A stretch of DNA of 64,000 nucleotides, taken from positions 269,088-333,087 of the forward strand of contig JAIEMJ010000001.1 of the NCBI GenBank assembly GCA_019752335.1. Direction: 5' to 3'. The notes beneath the pieces are model-generated. The model saw only the letters and a list, made by a program, of their open reading frames with translations. It had not been told where the DNA came from and made no database searches. Positions 1-10,110 of the stretch are shown in pieces. Origin of the DNA: Bryobacteraceae bacterium. Lineage in GTDB: Bacteria; Acidobacteriota; Terriglobia; Bryobacterales; Bryobacteraceae. Each line of letters opens with the position of its first letter. Position 1 is the stretch's first letter. The translations under genes were made by a program, and so were the position numbers.

Positions 1-131
1 ATAACAGTTTTCTTCGGAGCCGCTGCTTTCTTCGTCGCTGCCTTCGGGGCGGACGTCTTGCGGGCGGTGGTCTTCTTGGGAGCGACAGCCGGCGCGGCAG
101 CGGCGGCGGCGGATGGTTTCTTGGTGGCCAT
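1..131 (-). CDS. Lys/Ala-rich histone-like protein, N-terminal part only
   Basis: The gene runs off the left edge; only about 43 N-terminal residues are visible. They start MATKKPSA and continue as Ala-rich runs alternating with KK, KKT and KKA motifs. This low-complexity basic composition is typical of histone H1-like or HU-tail DNA-binding proteins, which compact DNA or modulate transcription. No folded domain is visible in this part, so the family cannot be fixed. The start ATG is at 131. It lies about 60 bases from the stop of the S41 protease gene, on the same strand. Confidence 0.6.
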   Translation of the reverse strand, partial: MATKKPSAAAAAAPAVAPKKTTARKTSAPKAATKKAAAPKKTV

Positions 132-191
132 AGGGTAAAGCGAAAAGAATGGTAAAGCCGCCATCGTGGGCGAACCAAACTTCTACATTTT

Positions 192-1622
192 TCAGTTTAC
201 CTTAGCCGTGCGGATCAGGTCCAGTGCCCGGTTCATCAGCGGATCGCGGGCGAGTTCCACTTCGTCGCCTCGCTCCACACTCACGCCCTGATTCAGAATC
301 TCCTGCCGTAGACGGTTGCGAATCCAAACGACATCATTGAGCCACTCGGTTAACCCTGGCTGGATCCGCCGTTCGCTGAGCCATCCGCGAAACGTATCCA
401 GCAAAGCGCTGGAGACATCAAACGCCGGCGTCACTTTCTCTCGCCGCGTGAATTCTGTGGCGAAGGTAGTAAATGAGCCGGAAGCGTCAAGCGCGATGCG
501 CAAGCGAGTTTGGGCTTCCGGGCCAACGGGATACTCGGGCCGCAAGCCACCGGCCGAAGTCGAGAGGTTCGCGTCGATTTGGCTATCGCGCAGGGGACGC
601 TGCAAACTGCGGCCCTCCGGCGTGTAGTAATAGGCGACCGTCAACGCCAAGGCCGACTTGTTGCTCAAGGGAAATACGTTCTGTACGAGCCCCTTGCCAT
701 AGGTCGGCTGCCCGATGACGAAGCCGCGATGATGCTCCTGAATGGCGGCCGCGATAATTTCAGAGGCGCTGGCGCTCTTCTCATTCACTAACACTGCTAC
801 CGGAAACGAGTATCCTTTGGCTTCGGCGAGCACGTCAACATTCTCGGTTTCTTTACTCCGGCCGCGAATGGAAAAAATCCGCTGCCCGGGCTTCAGAAAT
901 AGCGACGCCGTTTCAATCGCCGCGCCCACCACGCCGCCGGGATTATTGCGTAAGTCGAGCACCAAGCCCTTTAGTTTGTCGCCGCCCAGTTTCTCAATCG
1001 CCGCGCGAATATCCTTGCCGGTCTTCACCTCAAAGCCACCGATGCGGAGGTAACCCACGCCTTCCAGCAGGAAGGCACGTTCGACGCTCGGCGTATCCAT
1101 CGCTTCGGGCGACAAGTAGAATTCGAGCAAACGGGGAGTATTCTGGCGCCGCACATCGAGCCGTACCTTGATCGTGCGGGCCTGACCGAGTAAGCCGACG
1201 AGTTGTTCGGTATCGAGGGGGGCCAAGGCGTAGCCGTTAATGGCCAGTACCTCGTCGCCGGCTTGCAACCCGGCCCGTGCCGACGGGCTGCCCGCCTGGG
1301 TCTGCAACACGACGACGCGGCCCGGCAGAATACTGACGATAGTGCCAAAGCCCCGCCGGACGCTGGTCTCCATTTCCTGCAACTGCTTGAAGTTGTCCGG
1401 GTCAAAGAAAATGCTATGCGGATCGAGCGGTTTGAGCATCGCGGGCAGCGCGCCCTGATACAGCGCGGGTTCGAGCAAAGGTGGCTCCGCGGAATACTCC
1501 TGGAGGATCGCCAGAATATCGGCGAACTTACGCACGTGCGGTTCTAACTGCGCCGCGCGATCTTCCGTTGGCGGCGTTTGCGCTGACGCGGCCAGAACGA
1601 AGATGGCGAGAAGAGCGCGCAT
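192..1622 (-). CDS. S41 family C-terminal processing peptidase
   Basis: 476 aa with an N-terminal hydrophobic stretch ending ASAQ, so probably secreted into the periplasm. A PDZ-like region spans about residues 88-160. The serine-lysine dyad of the CtpA/Prc family is visible as S285 in SASASE and K310 in TYGKG, with the usual spacing of 25. Such proteases clip C-terminal tails of envelope or unfolded proteins. It is the last gene of a seven-gene minus-strand run and starts 2 bases after the ddl stop. Family assignment is firm; the substrate is unknown. Confidence 0.93.
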   Translation of the reverse strand: MRALLAIFVLAASAQTPPTEDRAAQLEPHVRKFADILAILQEYSAEPPLLEPALYQGALPAMLKPLDPHSIFFDPDNFKQLQEMETSVRRGFGTIVSILPGRVVVLQTQAGSPSARAGLQAGDEVLAINGYALAPLDTEQLVGLLGQARTIKVRLDVRRQNTPRLLEFYLSPEAMDTPSVERAFLLEGVGYLRIGGFEVKTGKDIRAAIEKLGGDKLKGLVLDLRNNPGGVVGAAIETASLFLKPGQRIFSIRGRSKETENVDVLAEAKGYSFPVAVLVNEKSASASEIIAAAIQEHHRGFVIGQPTYGKGLVQNVFPLSNKSALALTVAYYYTPEGRSLQRPLRDSQIDANLSTSAGGLRPEYPVGPEAQTRLRIALDASGSFTTFATEFTRREKVTPAFDVSSALLDTFRGWLSERRIQPGLTEWLNDVVWIRNRLRQEILNQGVSVERGDEVELARDPLMNRALDLIRTAKVN

Positions 1623-1624
1623 GG

Positions 1625-2602
1625 TTACCGGGTGAACTTCGTGGCTTTTTTCCGTTTGTGACGGTCAAGCGCTAATTGGATCAGGCGGTCCACCAGATCA
1701 CGGAAGGCGATCCCTTCGAATTCCAGCATGCGCGGAAACATGCTGATGGAAGTGAATCCCGGGATGGTGTTCACTTCGTTGACGTAGAGCTGGCCGGAAC
1801 TGCGGTCCAGCAGGAAGTCCACGCGAGCCATGCCTTCGCAGCCCAAGGCCTGATAAGCCGCCAGGGCGATGCGGCGTACTTCGGCGATCTCTTCCTTCGT
1901 CAAATTGGCGGGAAGCAGGGTCTTCGCCTGGTCAAGAATATACTTATCTTCGTAGTCGTAAAAATCGCGGGACGGAATAATCTCGCAAGGCGTCGAGGCT
2001 AACGGCTTCTCGTTGCCCAGCACGGAACATTCGAGTTCCTGGCCGACAATGGTACGCTCCACGATAATCTTATGGTCATATTGGGCGGCGAGTTCGAGGG
2101 CCGCGCGTAATTCCTCGACGCTATTCGCTTTCGAAATACCCACCGACGAGCCCAGATTCGCGGGCTTGACGAAGAGCGGAAAATCCATGCGCGCGGCAAT
2201 CGCTTCCACGTTCCCTTGGCCACGATAAACTGTCACCCAATCCACCACCGGAATCCCCCGCTCGCGGCACACGCGCTTCATGGTTTCTTTGTCCATGCAC
2301 AGCGACGAAGCGAGCACACCCGGGCCTACGTACGGCAAGTCAGCGAGTTCGAATAGTCCTTGCATCGTGCCGTCTTCGCCGAAGGCGCCGTGCAGGACAG
2401 GAAAAACAACGTCAATGCCGGGGTTCGCGTCGGGCTCGGGCACGATGGGGCCAGGGGACCATTTACCCTGACGGTCAATCACGTAAGGCACCACCTGATA
2501 CTTCTGCGGCCAAGTGGCCAACGCTTCGGCAATGGCTTCGGCGGAGCGCAGCGAGACGTCGTGTTCGCCGCTACGTCCCCCGGAAAGGAGTGCGACTCTC
2601 AT
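1625..2602 (-). CDS. ddl: D-alanine--D-alanine ligase
   Basis: 325 aa, normal length. Begins MRVALLSGGRSGEHDVSL, the Ddl N-terminal signature, with the ATP-grasp core (FVKPANLGSSVGISK), and the metal-binding end NEVNTIPGFT. It joins two D-alanines for the peptidoglycan stem peptide in the cytoplasm. The ATG overlaps the stop of the upstream arginase gene by 4 bases, which indicates translational coupling. Confidence 0.97.
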   Translation of the reverse strand: MRVALLSGGRSGEHDVSLRSAEAIAEALATWPQKYQVVPYVIDRQGKWSPGPIVPEPDANPGIDVVFPVLHGAFGEDGTMQGLFELADLPYVGPGVLASSLCMDKETMKRVCRERGIPVVDWVTVYRGQGNVEAIAARMDFPLFVKPANLGSSVGISKANSVEELRAALELAAQYDHKIIVERTIVGQELECSVLGNEKPLASTPCEIIPSRDFYDYEDKYILDQAKTLLPANLTKEEIAEVRRIALAAYQALGCEGMARVDFLLDRSSGQLYVNEVNTIPGFTSISMFPRMLEFEGIAFRDLVDRLIQLALDRHKRKKATKFTR

Positions 2603-3507
2603 AAAATTCGTTTCCCGAGCGCCGAAAGCACTAACTCGACGGCCAAGGCCGCCGTTTGATTCGCAATATCCAAAACCGGATTTACCTCCACTACTTCCAT
2701 CGAAACCAGGTGGCCCGCGTCATGCAGTAACTCCATGGCCAAATGAGCTTCGCGATAATTCAAGCCGCCCCGCACCGGCGTGCCGACTCCGGGCGCTTCC
2801 ACCGGGTCGAGCGCATCCATGTCGAGCGACAAATGGCAGCCAGCCGTCCCGTGTCCGGCGACGCGAATCGCGTCTTGCATCACGGCGCGCATGCCGCGCT
2901 CGTCGATTTCCCGCATCGTATAAGCGTGAATGCCCGCCGCGCGAATATTTTCCGCCTCATGCCGGTCAATATCCCGAATTCCCACTAACGCTACATTGTG
3001 CGCCGCCACCATCGGGCAACGTCCCCGTAAATGAGTAAGTTCCCGCGGACCCTGGCCGATGATGCTCGAAAGCGGCATCCCATGCACGTTGCCGGACGGG
3101 CTCGACGCGGGAGTATTAAAATCTCCGTGGGCGTCGATCCACACAATTCCCAGGCTTTGCTTACTCCGCTGGTAATGTTTCGTGATTCCAGCTACCGTAC
3201 CGGCGGCGATGGAATGGTCTCCGCCAAGCACCAGCGGAAACTTCCCCGCAGCGGCAGCCTTCTCGACCATCTTGGCTAGGCGCAGACAATTCTGGGCGAT
3301 CTGCGGCAGATGGCGGGCAGAGGAGGCGGTTTCCGGAATACTCTCGGGCTGATCGACAAAGACGTTGCCGTGGTCCTCGACGCTGTAGCCCAGCCGCGCG
3401 AGGCTGGCATTCAGGTTCGCGACGCGCAACGCCGACGGACCCATGTCGACGCCGCGGCGTCCGGCGCCGTAGTCCTGCGGCACCCCAATAATGGCGACCG
3501 GTTTCAC
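2599..3507 (-). CDS. rocF: Arginase (ureohydrolase family)
   Basis: 302 aa. Shows the manganese ligand motifs of the arginase/agmatinase fold: GGDHS near residue 97, DAHGDFN near 125 and SLDMDALDP near 227. The order and length fit arginase, which hydrolyses arginine to ornithine and urea. Agmatinase or formimidoylglutamase remain possible because substrate residues cannot be checked by eye. It is tightly packed between asnS (1-base gap) and ddl (4-base overlap). Confidence 0.9.
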   Translation of the reverse strand: MKPVAIIGVPQDYGAGRRGVDMGPSALRVANLNASLARLGYSVEDHGNVFVDQPESIPETASSARHLPQIAQNCLRLAKMVEKAAAAGKFPLVLGGDHSIAAGTVAGITKHYQRSKQSLGIVWIDAHGDFNTPASSPSGNVHGMPLSSIIGQGPRELTHLRGRCPMVAAHNVALVGIRDIDRHEAENIRAAGIHAYTMREIDERGMRAVMQDAIRVAGHGTAGCHLSLDMDALDPVEAPGVGTPVRGGLNYREAHLAMELLHDAGHLVSMEVVEVNPVLDIANQTAALAVELVLSALGKRIL

Positions 3508-3508
3508 G

Positions 3509-4816
3509 TTAGGGCCTCGTCCGGTAAATCATGCGCGGATAGGCGATGGTTTCGCGTAAATGCTCCAAGCCGCACATCCAAGTTACACAGCGTTCAATGC
3601 CCATACCGAAGCCGGCGTGCGGCACGCTGCCGTATTTCCGTAAGTCGGTGTACCAATCAAAGGCTTCGCGGGGCAAGTGATGTTCGTCCAGACGCTTCAA
3701 GAGTAAGTCTAGATCGTGAATACGCTGGCCGCCACCGATTATCTCGCCGTAGCCTTCCGGCGCCAGTACGTCCATGCCGAGCGCACACTCCGGACGGCCT
3801 TCCACCGGCTGAAAATAGAAGGCCTTGATTTCCGTCGGGAAGTTATCCACGATCAGCGGACCGGGTAAGTCCTCGGTCAATAAGGTTTCGTCGGTCCCGC
3901 CGAAGTCGCCGCCCCAGACGATCTCAGAGCCCTTGCCCTTCAGAATCTCCACGGCTTCGTCGTAATGCATGCGCGCAAAAGGTTTGCGAATGCGCTCCAG
4001 CTTGGTCACGTCACGTTCCAGCGTCTTTAGCTCGGCCTGCCGGTTATTGAGCACGCGGTCGACGATGAAGCAGAGCATGTCTTCCGCGAGCGTTTTGGCG
4101 TCTTCCAGCGTCGCGTAAGCCATCTCCGGCTCCACCATCCAGAACTCCGTCAGGTGGCGCCGCGTCTTTGATTTTTCCGCGCGGAAGGTAGGGCCGAAGC
4201 AGTAAACCTTGCCCTGCGCCATGGCGTTGGCTTCGTTGTAGAGCTGGCCGCTCTGGCTCAGGTAGACTTTCTGGTCCTCGAAGTAATCCACTTCAAAGAG
4301 CGTACTGGTGCCTTCGCAAGCGGCGGGCGTGAAGATCGGCGTGTCCATCAGGATGAAGCCGTTGGTGTCGAAGAAGTCGCGGGTGGCGCGGATCACTTCG
4401 TGCCTCACGCGGGCGATGGCGTGTTGACGGCGGCTGCGCAACCACAGGTGGCGATGATTGAGCAGAAAATCCGGCCCATGTTCCTTGGGCGTGATCGGGT
4501 AAGGATCCTCCTCGGAGACGCGTTGAATTACTTCGAGGCCCGTCACGTCCATTTCATAGCCACCGGCTGCGCGCTCTTCGGCGCGAATCTTGCCTTGCAG
4601 GATAATCGACGACTCCTGAGTAAGTCCGCGCAGGCCTTCGAATAGCTCCTCCGGAACGTCGGCCTTCACCGCGACGCCCTGTATAATTCCTGACCCATCC
4701 CGCAATTGCGGAAAGGCGATCTTGCCGGACTTACGCAGGTTATACAACCAGCCGGCGATGCGGACTTCCTGGCCCACATGGGCGCCAGCTTCAATGATAA
4801 GGATACGTGGGATCAT
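3509..4816 (-). CDS. asnS: Asparagine--tRNA ligase
   Basis: 435 aa class II aminoacyl-tRNA synthetase. An N-terminal OB-fold ([15 protein letters not shown]) is followed by the catalytic domain with motif 2 around the [15 protein letters not shown] stretch and motif 3 [10 protein letters not shown] near the C-terminus. Tag sequences such as NRHLWLRS and [15 protein letters not shown] fit AsnRS rather than AspRS. Overlaps the sugar-phosphate isomerase gene by 4 bases. Confidence 0.95.
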   Translation of the reverse strand: MIPRILIIEAGAHVGQEVRIAGWLYNLRKSGKIAFPQLRDGSGIIQGVAVKADVPEELFEGLRGLTQESSIILQGKIRAEERAAGGYEMDVTGLEVIQRVSEEDPYPITPKEHGPDFLLNHRHLWLRSRRQHAIARVRHEVIRATRDFFDTNGFILMDTPIFTPAACEGTSTLFEVDYFEDQKVYLSQSGQLYNEANAMAQGKVYCFGPTFRAEKSKTRRHLTEFWMVEPEMAYATLEDAKTLAEDMLCFIVDRVLNNRQAELKTLERDVTKLERIRKPFARMHYDEAVEILKGKGSEIVWGGDFGGTDETLLTEDLPGPLIVDNFPTEIKAFYFQPVEGRPECALGMDVLAPEGYGEIIGGGQRIHDLDLLLKRLDEHHLPREAFDWYTDLRKYGSVPHAGFGMGIERCVTWMCGLEHLRETIAYPRMIYRTRP

Positions 4817-5658
4817 GCTTGTTCCAATTTTTCGAAGACGGTACGAATGCTGTCGAGCGGTTGCGGAAAGTCGTCGCTCTCCTTCAGCTCTAGATTCAGG
4901 GGAAACTGTCCAGGGCAGGCGCGGAAGAGTTCAAGCATTCTTCGCCAGTCGATGGTGCCGCCCGAATGCAAGAACGGGAAACGATGGGTATCTTCCACGC
5001 CGTTGTTGTCGTGTAAGTGCGATGATCGAATGCGCGGACGCATCAATTCAAATTCGCTATCGATATGCCCATGCGTGGAATGCGCGTAAAGCTGCGCGTG
5101 ACCCGAGTCAAAGCAGTAGCCGTTGCTCAGGTGCGTGACTTCCGTGAAATAATTCAATTTCGACGCGTTCGAGAATCCATTCGGGATATTCTCGAGCAGA
5201 ATCTCGACCCCGCGCTGCCGGGCAAAGGAGTTCAGTTCCTCCAGCGACGAAAACGCCGCGTCCACGCGGCGTTCGTCGAATTCCTCGTAAGGCACTCCCA
5301 AATGCTGCACCAGGTAGCGACAAGGAATTTGCTCCGCGATTTCGAGCGCGCGTTTCACCTCGTCCACCATCACCACCCGTTTATTCTTCACCGGTTCGTT
5401 GATGGCGATCGTAGCGTTCGGACCGGAGCGTCCATTCTGGTCGTCGGAATACATCGGCGAGTGCAGAGCCCAGAGTTGTAACTTCGCGTCGCGGAACCAG
5501 GACGCCAATTCATTGATTTGCGCCTTGTTCAGATAGTCCAGATGCTGGCGATTGACAAAGATCTCCACAGCGGGGATCCCGGCGGCCAGGATTCGGTCCA
5601 ATAAAGCCGTGGAGAGGCGGTGTTTCTGGAATAAGTGAGTAGAGAGGACGTGATCCAT
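4813..5658 (-). CDS. Sugar phosphate isomerase/epimerase family protein (xylose isomerase-like TIM barrel)
   Basis: 281 aa. A TIM-barrel of the AP endonuclease 2 superfamily is suggested by [27 protein letters not shown] and SHLHDNNG, where the Glu, Asp and His residues usually bind a divalent metal. Substrate unknown. It starts one base before the ggt stop region and overlaps asnS, so it belongs to the housekeeping operon. Endonuclease IV activity is unlikely given the family pattern but not excluded. Confidence 0.8.
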   Translation of the reverse strand: MDHVLSTHLFQKHRLSTALLDRILAAGIPAVEIFVNRQHLDYLNKAQINELASWFRDAKLQLWALHSPMYSDDQNGRSGPNATIAINEPVKNKRVVMVDEVKRALEIAEQIPCRYLVQHLGVPYEEFDERRVDAAFSSLEELNSFARQRGVEILLENIPNGFSNASKLNYFTEVTHLSNGYCFDSGHAQLYAHSTHGHIDSEFELMRPRIRSSHLHDNNGVEDTHRFPFLHSGGTIDWRRMLELFRACPGQFPLNLELKESDDFPQPLDSIRTVFEKLEQA

Positions 5659-7395
5659 TTAGTAACCTGTTGCCTTGCCCTCGCCACGACCGTCCTGGCC
5701 GGCCGCGAGCCATCGCTTACCGTCTGGGGTGGTCTCAATCTGGATCGCCTCCACGCGGGCGACGCCGAAGGTATTCGGCTCCACGTTGTGGCCGCGGGCT
5801 CGGAGTAGGTCGAGGGTATCGGGGGAGAATCCGCGCTCCGTGTAAAGCTTGTCCGGCTGCCACTGGTGGTGGAAGCGCGGCTGATCGACGGCGTCCTGAA
5901 TATTCATTTTGAAATTCGTGACGTTCAGAATCACCTGCAGCACGCCAGTCGGAATGCGGCTGCCGCCCGGCGCGCCGAGCACTAAGTGCAGTTGATTGTT
6001 CTGCAGCACGATGGTGGGCGTCATGGATGAATTCGGACGTTTGCCCGCCCGAATCGCGTTGGCTTCGCCTTCGATCAAGCCGAACATATTCGGAGAGCCT
6101 GGCTTCACGGTGAAGTCGTCCATCTCGTTGTTGAGCAGGAAGCCGAGTCCTGCCACGGTGATACCGCAGCCATAGCCGCCATTCAATGTGTAAGTCAGCG
6201 CGACGGCATTGCCCTGGGCATCCACAATCGAAAAATGCGTAGTCTCATTGCTCTCGCTCGCGGCGGGCTGGCCCTGCCGGATGACGCTGGAGGGCGTGGC
6301 CTTTGCCGGATCGATGCTGGCCCGGCGTTCGCGCGCGTATTCCTTGCTAATCAGGCTCTTCAAGGGGATCTTGACGAAGTCCGCGTCGCCAAGGAACTCG
6401 CCGCGGTCGGCGTAGTAACGCCGCATCGCTTCGGCGACATAGTGCGTCGCCGCGGCGGAGCCCAGGCCGGCCTTCTCATAGCCCGTGCCTTCGAGAATAT
6501 TCAACATCTGCAACAGTCCGACGCCGCCGGTGGAGGGCGGTGGCGCGGTGACGATGGTGGTATCACGATAAGTGCCAACCAGCGGGACGCGCTCCACGGC
6601 TTGGTAGTTCTTTAGGTCGTCCAAGGTGATCAGGCCACCGTGCGACGCCATCTCTTTCGCGAAGCGCTTGGCGGTTTCGCCTTCATAAAATTCACTGGCG
6701 CCGGACTTCTGCACGCGCTGCAAAGTGGCCGCCAGTTCCGGTTGGCGGAAGATCTCGCCGGGCTCGTAGTGGCGGCCCTCGCGGAGGAAGATCCTTTTGC
6801 TCTCGGGATTCTGCGTGAGAATGCCGCCCGCGGTGAGGATAGAGCTATCGGCGGCGGCAGCGCGCGGACGTCCCGCTGACTTAAGCGACTGGGAGAGCGT
6901 GTAAGAGACCGGGAAGCCCTCGCCCGCGAGCCTTACCGCCGGCGCGACTAAGTCCGCCCACTTCTGCTGGCCGAACTTCCGATGCGCCAACTCCAGGCCG
7001 CGCAACGTGCCGGGTACGCCGGGAGCGCGCCAGCCCACGACGCTGTCGCGCGTAGGCTTGCCGTCTTTGTCGAGATACATGTTGGCCGTCGCCGCCGCCG
7101 GCGCCTTCTCACGGAAATCGAAAAAGGCCTGACGGCCGTCACTCATGCGGACCAGCATGAAGCCGCCGCCGCCCAGGTTGCCGGCGAACGGATACGTCAC
7201 CGCCAGCGCCGTGGCCACCGCCACCGCCGCGTCCACCGCATTCCCGCCGGACTTCAGCACCGCCACGCCGACGTCGGTGGCCAAGGGCTCCTGCGCCACC
7301 ACCATCGCCTGCGCCGCCCGGAAGGGCTGGCGCGCCCACACGAGGCTCTGTGTCCATAGCCCCAGCGCCAGGACCAACGCTACTGTTTTTTGCAT
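5659..7395 (-). CDS. ggt: Gamma-glutamyltransferase
   Basis: 578 aa from the ATG at 7395; an in-frame ATG exists 36 bases upstream but the chosen start gives a clean signal peptide (MQKTVALVLALGLWTQSLVW). Ntn-hydrolase family: the autoprocessing site is visible as T385 in NETTHFS, which becomes the N-terminal nucleophile of the small subunit, and PGGSRIPTG follows. It cleaves gamma-glutamyl bonds of glutathione and related compounds, normally in the periplasm. Confidence 0.94.
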   Translation of the reverse strand: MQKTVALVLALGLWTQSLVWARQPFRAAQAMVVAQEPLATDVGVAVLKSGGNAVDAAVAVATALAVTYPFAGNLGGGGFMLVRMSDGRQAFFDFREKAPAAATANMYLDKDGKPTRDSVVGWRAPGVPGTLRGLELAHRKFGQQKWADLVAPAVRLAGEGFPVSYTLSQSLKSAGRPRAAAADSSILTAGGILTQNPESKRIFLREGRHYEPGEIFRQPELAATLQRVQKSGASEFYEGETAKRFAKEMASHGGLITLDDLKNYQAVERVPLVGTYRDTTIVTAPPPSTGGVGLLQMLNILEGTGYEKAGLGSAAATHYVAEAMRRYYADRGEFLGDADFVKIPLKSLISKEYARERRASIDPAKATPSSVIRQGQPAASESNETTHFSIVDAQGNAVALTYTLNGGYGCGITVAGLGFLLNNEMDDFTVKPGSPNMFGLIEGEANAIRAGKRPNSSMTPTIVLQNNQLHLVLGAPGGSRIPTGVLQVILNVTNFKMNIQDAVDQPRFHHQWQPDKLYTERGFSPDTLDLLRARGHNVEPNTFGVARVEAIQIETTPDGKRWLAAGQDGRGEGKATGY

Positions 7396-7406
7396 AAACT
7401 CCCAGT

Positions 7407-8144
7407 TTAGCCTTTCTGCTGTTTGCGCCACTCGAACATGGCGATGCCCGCGGCAACGGACACATTCAACGACGAGATCTCGCCGTGCATGGGGATCTTC
7501 ACCAGAAAATCACAGCGCTCGCGTGTGTGCTGATGCAGGCCCGCGCCTTCGCCGCCCAACACCAGCACCGTGGGCGTCACGTACTCGACGTCCGAGTAGT
7601 CTTCGTCGGCGCGCTCGTCCAGGCCGTAAATCCAGTAGCCTTCCTTCTTCAGGTCTTCGAGCGCGCGGTTCAAATTCGTCACGCGGACCACCGGAAAGTA
7701 CTCGAGCGCCCCGGCCGCGGCCTTGGCGACCGTATCCGTCAGGCCGACGGCGCGGCGCTCCGGAATGAGGATGCAGGACGCCCCGGCCGCGTAGGCGGAC
7801 CGGACAATGGCGCCCAGATTGTGCGGATCCTCCACACCGTCAGCGGCGACGACCAGAGGCCCCAGCGAGACTTCGTCGAGCTTGGCGTAGCGATGCGCGG
7901 CCGTGATCGCCACGACGCCCTGGTGGGTGGCGGTACCGGCGGTACGGTCCAGAACCGAGCGCGCTTCGAAGCGCACGGGCACGCGACGCTCTCGCGCCAG
8001 GTCAATCAGGGGCTGGATGCGGACACCGCCCGCACCCTCGGTAATGAGGATCCGATCCATCTGACGACCGCTCTTTAGGGCTTCCAAAACCGGATGGACG
8101 CCGGAAAGAACATTTTTTGCGAAAATGTTTTTATCAGGGGGCAC
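7407..8144 (-). CDS. TrmH/SpoU family 23S rRNA 2'-O-ribose methyltransferase, RlmB-like
   Basis: About 245 aa from a GTG at 8144. A longer reading to 8288 would overlap the divergent merR gene and adds non-homologous residues, so the short start is preferred. N-terminal substrate-binding domain (GVHPVLEAL) and a SPOUT knot with DGVEDPHNLGAIVRSA, LVLGGEGAGL and SLNVSVAAGIAMFEW, the three signature motifs. RlmB methylates the 23S rRNA G2251; another rRNA or tRNA target is possible. First gene of the leftward operon. Confidence 0.9.
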   Translation of the reverse strand: MPPDKNIFAKNVLSGVHPVLEALKSGRQMDRILITEGAGGVRIQPLIDLARERRVPVRFEARSVLDRTAGTATHQGVVAITAAHRYAKLDEVSLGPLVVAADGVEDPHNLGAIVRSAYAAGASCILIPERRAVGLTDTVAKAAAGALEYFPVVRVTNLNRALEDLKKEGYWIYGLDERADEDYSDVEYVTPTVLVLGGEGAGLHQHTRERCDFLVKIPMHGEISSLNVSVAAGIAMFEWRKQQKG

Positions 8145-8161
8145 TATTTGAGTGTATCGCC

Positions 8162-8190
8162 TTGACGCTCGGGATGGCTTCCCGTACGAT
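8162..8190 (+). promoter_or_regulatory. Candidate sigma-70 promoter for the MerR gene
   Basis: TTGACG at 8162-8167 and TACGAT at 8185-8190, separated by exactly 17 bases, 34 bases before the ATG. The -35 matches consensus in 5 of 6 and the -10 in 4 of 6 positions. Seen in sequence only. Confidence 0.5.
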
Positions 8191-8223
8191 TTTAGATAAC
8201 ACCAGGAAAGGTAACCCGAAAGC

Positions 8224-8748
8224 ATGGCGACACACGCAACCGCACCCGCAACTGGTTCTGCCCCCACCACGCCAGAGATTCCCAACAAGCTTTACTTCCG
8301 GATTGGCGACGTGAGCCAGATCGCGGGCGTGAAGCCGTATGTCTTGCGCTATTGGGAGACGGAGTTCCCGGCCATCGGTCCGCGCAAGTCCGGCAGCAAC
8401 CACCGGCTCTATCGCCGCAAGGACGTGGAACTGATCCTCGACATCAAGCGGCTGCTCTACCAGGAACGGTACACCATCGAAGGCGCGCGGAAGCACCTGG
8501 AGGCGCAGCACAAGGCCGAAGTGAGCGCGCGCAGCAAGAAGGGGCGTTCGGGCGAAGTCGCGCCGTCGCCGATGCCGCCGGCCTCCGTCGCTCCCGCCCT
8601 CTCCTCGCCCATGGGCGTATTCTCCGGTAGCACGCTTTCGGGCGCGGCGATGGCTAAGGTCGCGCTGCCCGAGCTTTCGGTGCGGCCTGCCCACAATCTG
8701 TCCGCGATTCGCGCCGAATTGCGAGCGATCCTCGAATTGCTCCGCTAG
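8224..8748 (+). CDS. MerR family transcriptional regulator
   Basis: 174 aa. The N-terminal winged HTH of the MerR class reads YFRIGDVSQIAGVKPYVLRY near residues 23-42, with WETEF in the wing, and resembles the MerR proteins often encoded beside ribosomal or tRNA genes. A Pro/Ala/Ser-rich linker follows and a short C-terminal helix (NLSAIRAELRAILELL); no cysteine-based metal sensor is visible. Divergent from the rRNA methyltransferase and 6 bases upstream of the NtrC-type regulator, so the two regulators are probably co-transcribed. Confidence 0.88.
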   Translation: MATHATAPATGSAPTTPEIPNKLYFRIGDVSQIAGVKPYVLRYWETEFPAIGPRKSGSNHRLYRRKDVELILDIKRLLYQERYTIEGARKHLEAQHKAEVSARSKKGRSGEVAPSPMPPASVAPALSSPMGVFSGSTLSGAAMAKVALPELSVRPAHNLSAIRAELRAILELLR

Positions 8749-8754
8749 GCTCGA

Positions 8755-10110
8755 ATGTCGAAGAAACGAGTCCTCGTCGTGGAGGACGAAGACAAGCTGC
8801 GCCGCGTGCTGGAGTTGCAGCTCTCGAGCTCCGGCTATGACCTGGACCTCGCTCCCTCCGGCGAAGAGGCCTTGCGGTACTTGGATCGCGCTGACCTCAT
8901 CCTTACCGACTTGAAGTTGCCCGAGATGGACGGCATGCAGGTTCTTGCGCACGCCCGCCAGATCAACCCCTCCGCTCCGGTCATCGTAATGACGGCTTTT
9001 GGCACGATCGAGAACGCGGTGGAAGCGATGAAGCGCGGCGCGACGGACTTCCTCTTGAAGCCGTTCTCCCTGGATCATCTCACTGCGATCATCGAGAAGG
9101 CGCTGGAGGTGCGCGCCCTGCGCGATGAGAACCGGGCGCTCAAAGAAGAGCTCGGGCGGCGCTATCAGTTCGACAACATCATTGGCCGCAGCCCCAACAT
9201 GCAGGAGATCTTTCAGACGATCCTGCGCGTGGCGCCCTCGCGCGCCACGGTGTTGCTGTGTGGCGAAAGCGGCGTCGGCAAGGACTTGATTGCGCGCGCG
9301 ATTCACTACCACTCGCCACGCCGCGATAGGCCCTTCGTCAAAATCAATTGCACCGCCATCCCGGAGAACCTGATGGAGAGCGAGCTCTTTGGTTACGAAA
9401 AAGGCGCCTTCACCGGCGCCAACGTGACCAAGCCGGGCAAGTTCGAACAAGCCGATACCGGCACTGTGTTTCTCGACGAAATCGGCGACGTCCCTCCAGC
9501 CATCCAGGTGAAGCTCTTGCGCATTTTGCAGGAGCGCGAGTTTGAGCGGCTGGGGAGCAACAAAGTCCGGCAGATCGACGTGCGCATTCTCGCGGCCACG
9601 AATGTGGACTTACGCGCGGCGCTCGAAGAAGGACGTTTTCGCGAGGACTTGTATTACCGCCTGAACGTGCTCCCCTTGAATATTCCGTCGCTGCGCGAGC
9701 GCAATCCGGATATTCCTTTTCTGGCGAAACACTTTGTCGATAAGTTCGGCCGTGAGAGCCGCGGTGAGCCGGGGCAGCTAACCGATGAGGCGCTCGCGAA
9801 ATTGATGAGTTACCACTGGCCGGGCAATGTGCGCGAACTCGAAAATGTAATTGAGCGCAGCCTGTTACTTTCGCCCACTCCCACCCTGCGCGGCGTCGAT
9901 ATCAAGCTGGACCAATCGACGAAGCCCAAACCCGCGGTGTCGGACTTCCTGCCCGAGGGCGTGACGCTGGAGGAGCACGAGCAGTCGATCATTCGAGAAG
10001 CGCTACGCCGGGCGAACGGCAACAAGAGCCAAGCGGCGCGACTCTTAGGGTTGACCCGCAACGCGCTCCGCTACCGGCTGGACCAGATGGGCGTCGATTC
10101 GAGCGACTAG
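8755..10110 (+). CDS. Sigma-54-dependent response regulator, NtrC family
   Basis: 451 aa in three parts. Receiver domain 1-120 with the phospho-acceptor at D52 (LTDLKLPEMDG). AAA+ domain about 140-380 with Walker A GESGVGKD, the sigma-54 contact motif GAFTGA and Walker B VFLDEIGD. C-terminal Fis-type HTH (KSQAARLLGLTRNALRYRL). It activates sigma-54 promoters after phosphorylation. No histidine kinase is adjacent. Confidence 0.95.
   Translation: MSKKRVLVVEDEDKLRRVLELQLSSSGYDLDLAPSGEEALRYLDRADLILTDLKLPEMDGMQVLAHARQINPSAPVIVMTAFGTIENAVEAMKRGATDFLLKPFSLDHLTAIIEKALEVRALRDENRALKEELGRRYQFDNIIGRSPNMQEIFQTILRVAPSRATVLLCGESGVGKDLIARAIHYHSPRRDRPFVKINCTAIPENLMESELFGYEKGAFTGANVTKPGKFEQADTGTVFLDEIGDVPPAIQVKLLRILQEREFERLGSNKVRQIDVRILAATNVDLRAALEEGRFREDLYYRLNVLPLNIPSLRERNPDIPFLAKHFVDKFGRESRGEPGQLTDEALAKLMSYHWPGNVRELENVIERSLLLSPTPTLRGVDIKLDQSTKPKPAVSDFLPEGVTLEEHEQSIIREALRRANGNKSQAARLLGLTRNALRYRLDQMGVDSSD

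Noticed and set aside
8145..9450. A 438-aa minus-strand frame opposite the NtrC-type and MerR genes.
   Set aside because: It is a stop-poor shadow caused by high third-position GC; the plus-strand genes have full domain motifs.
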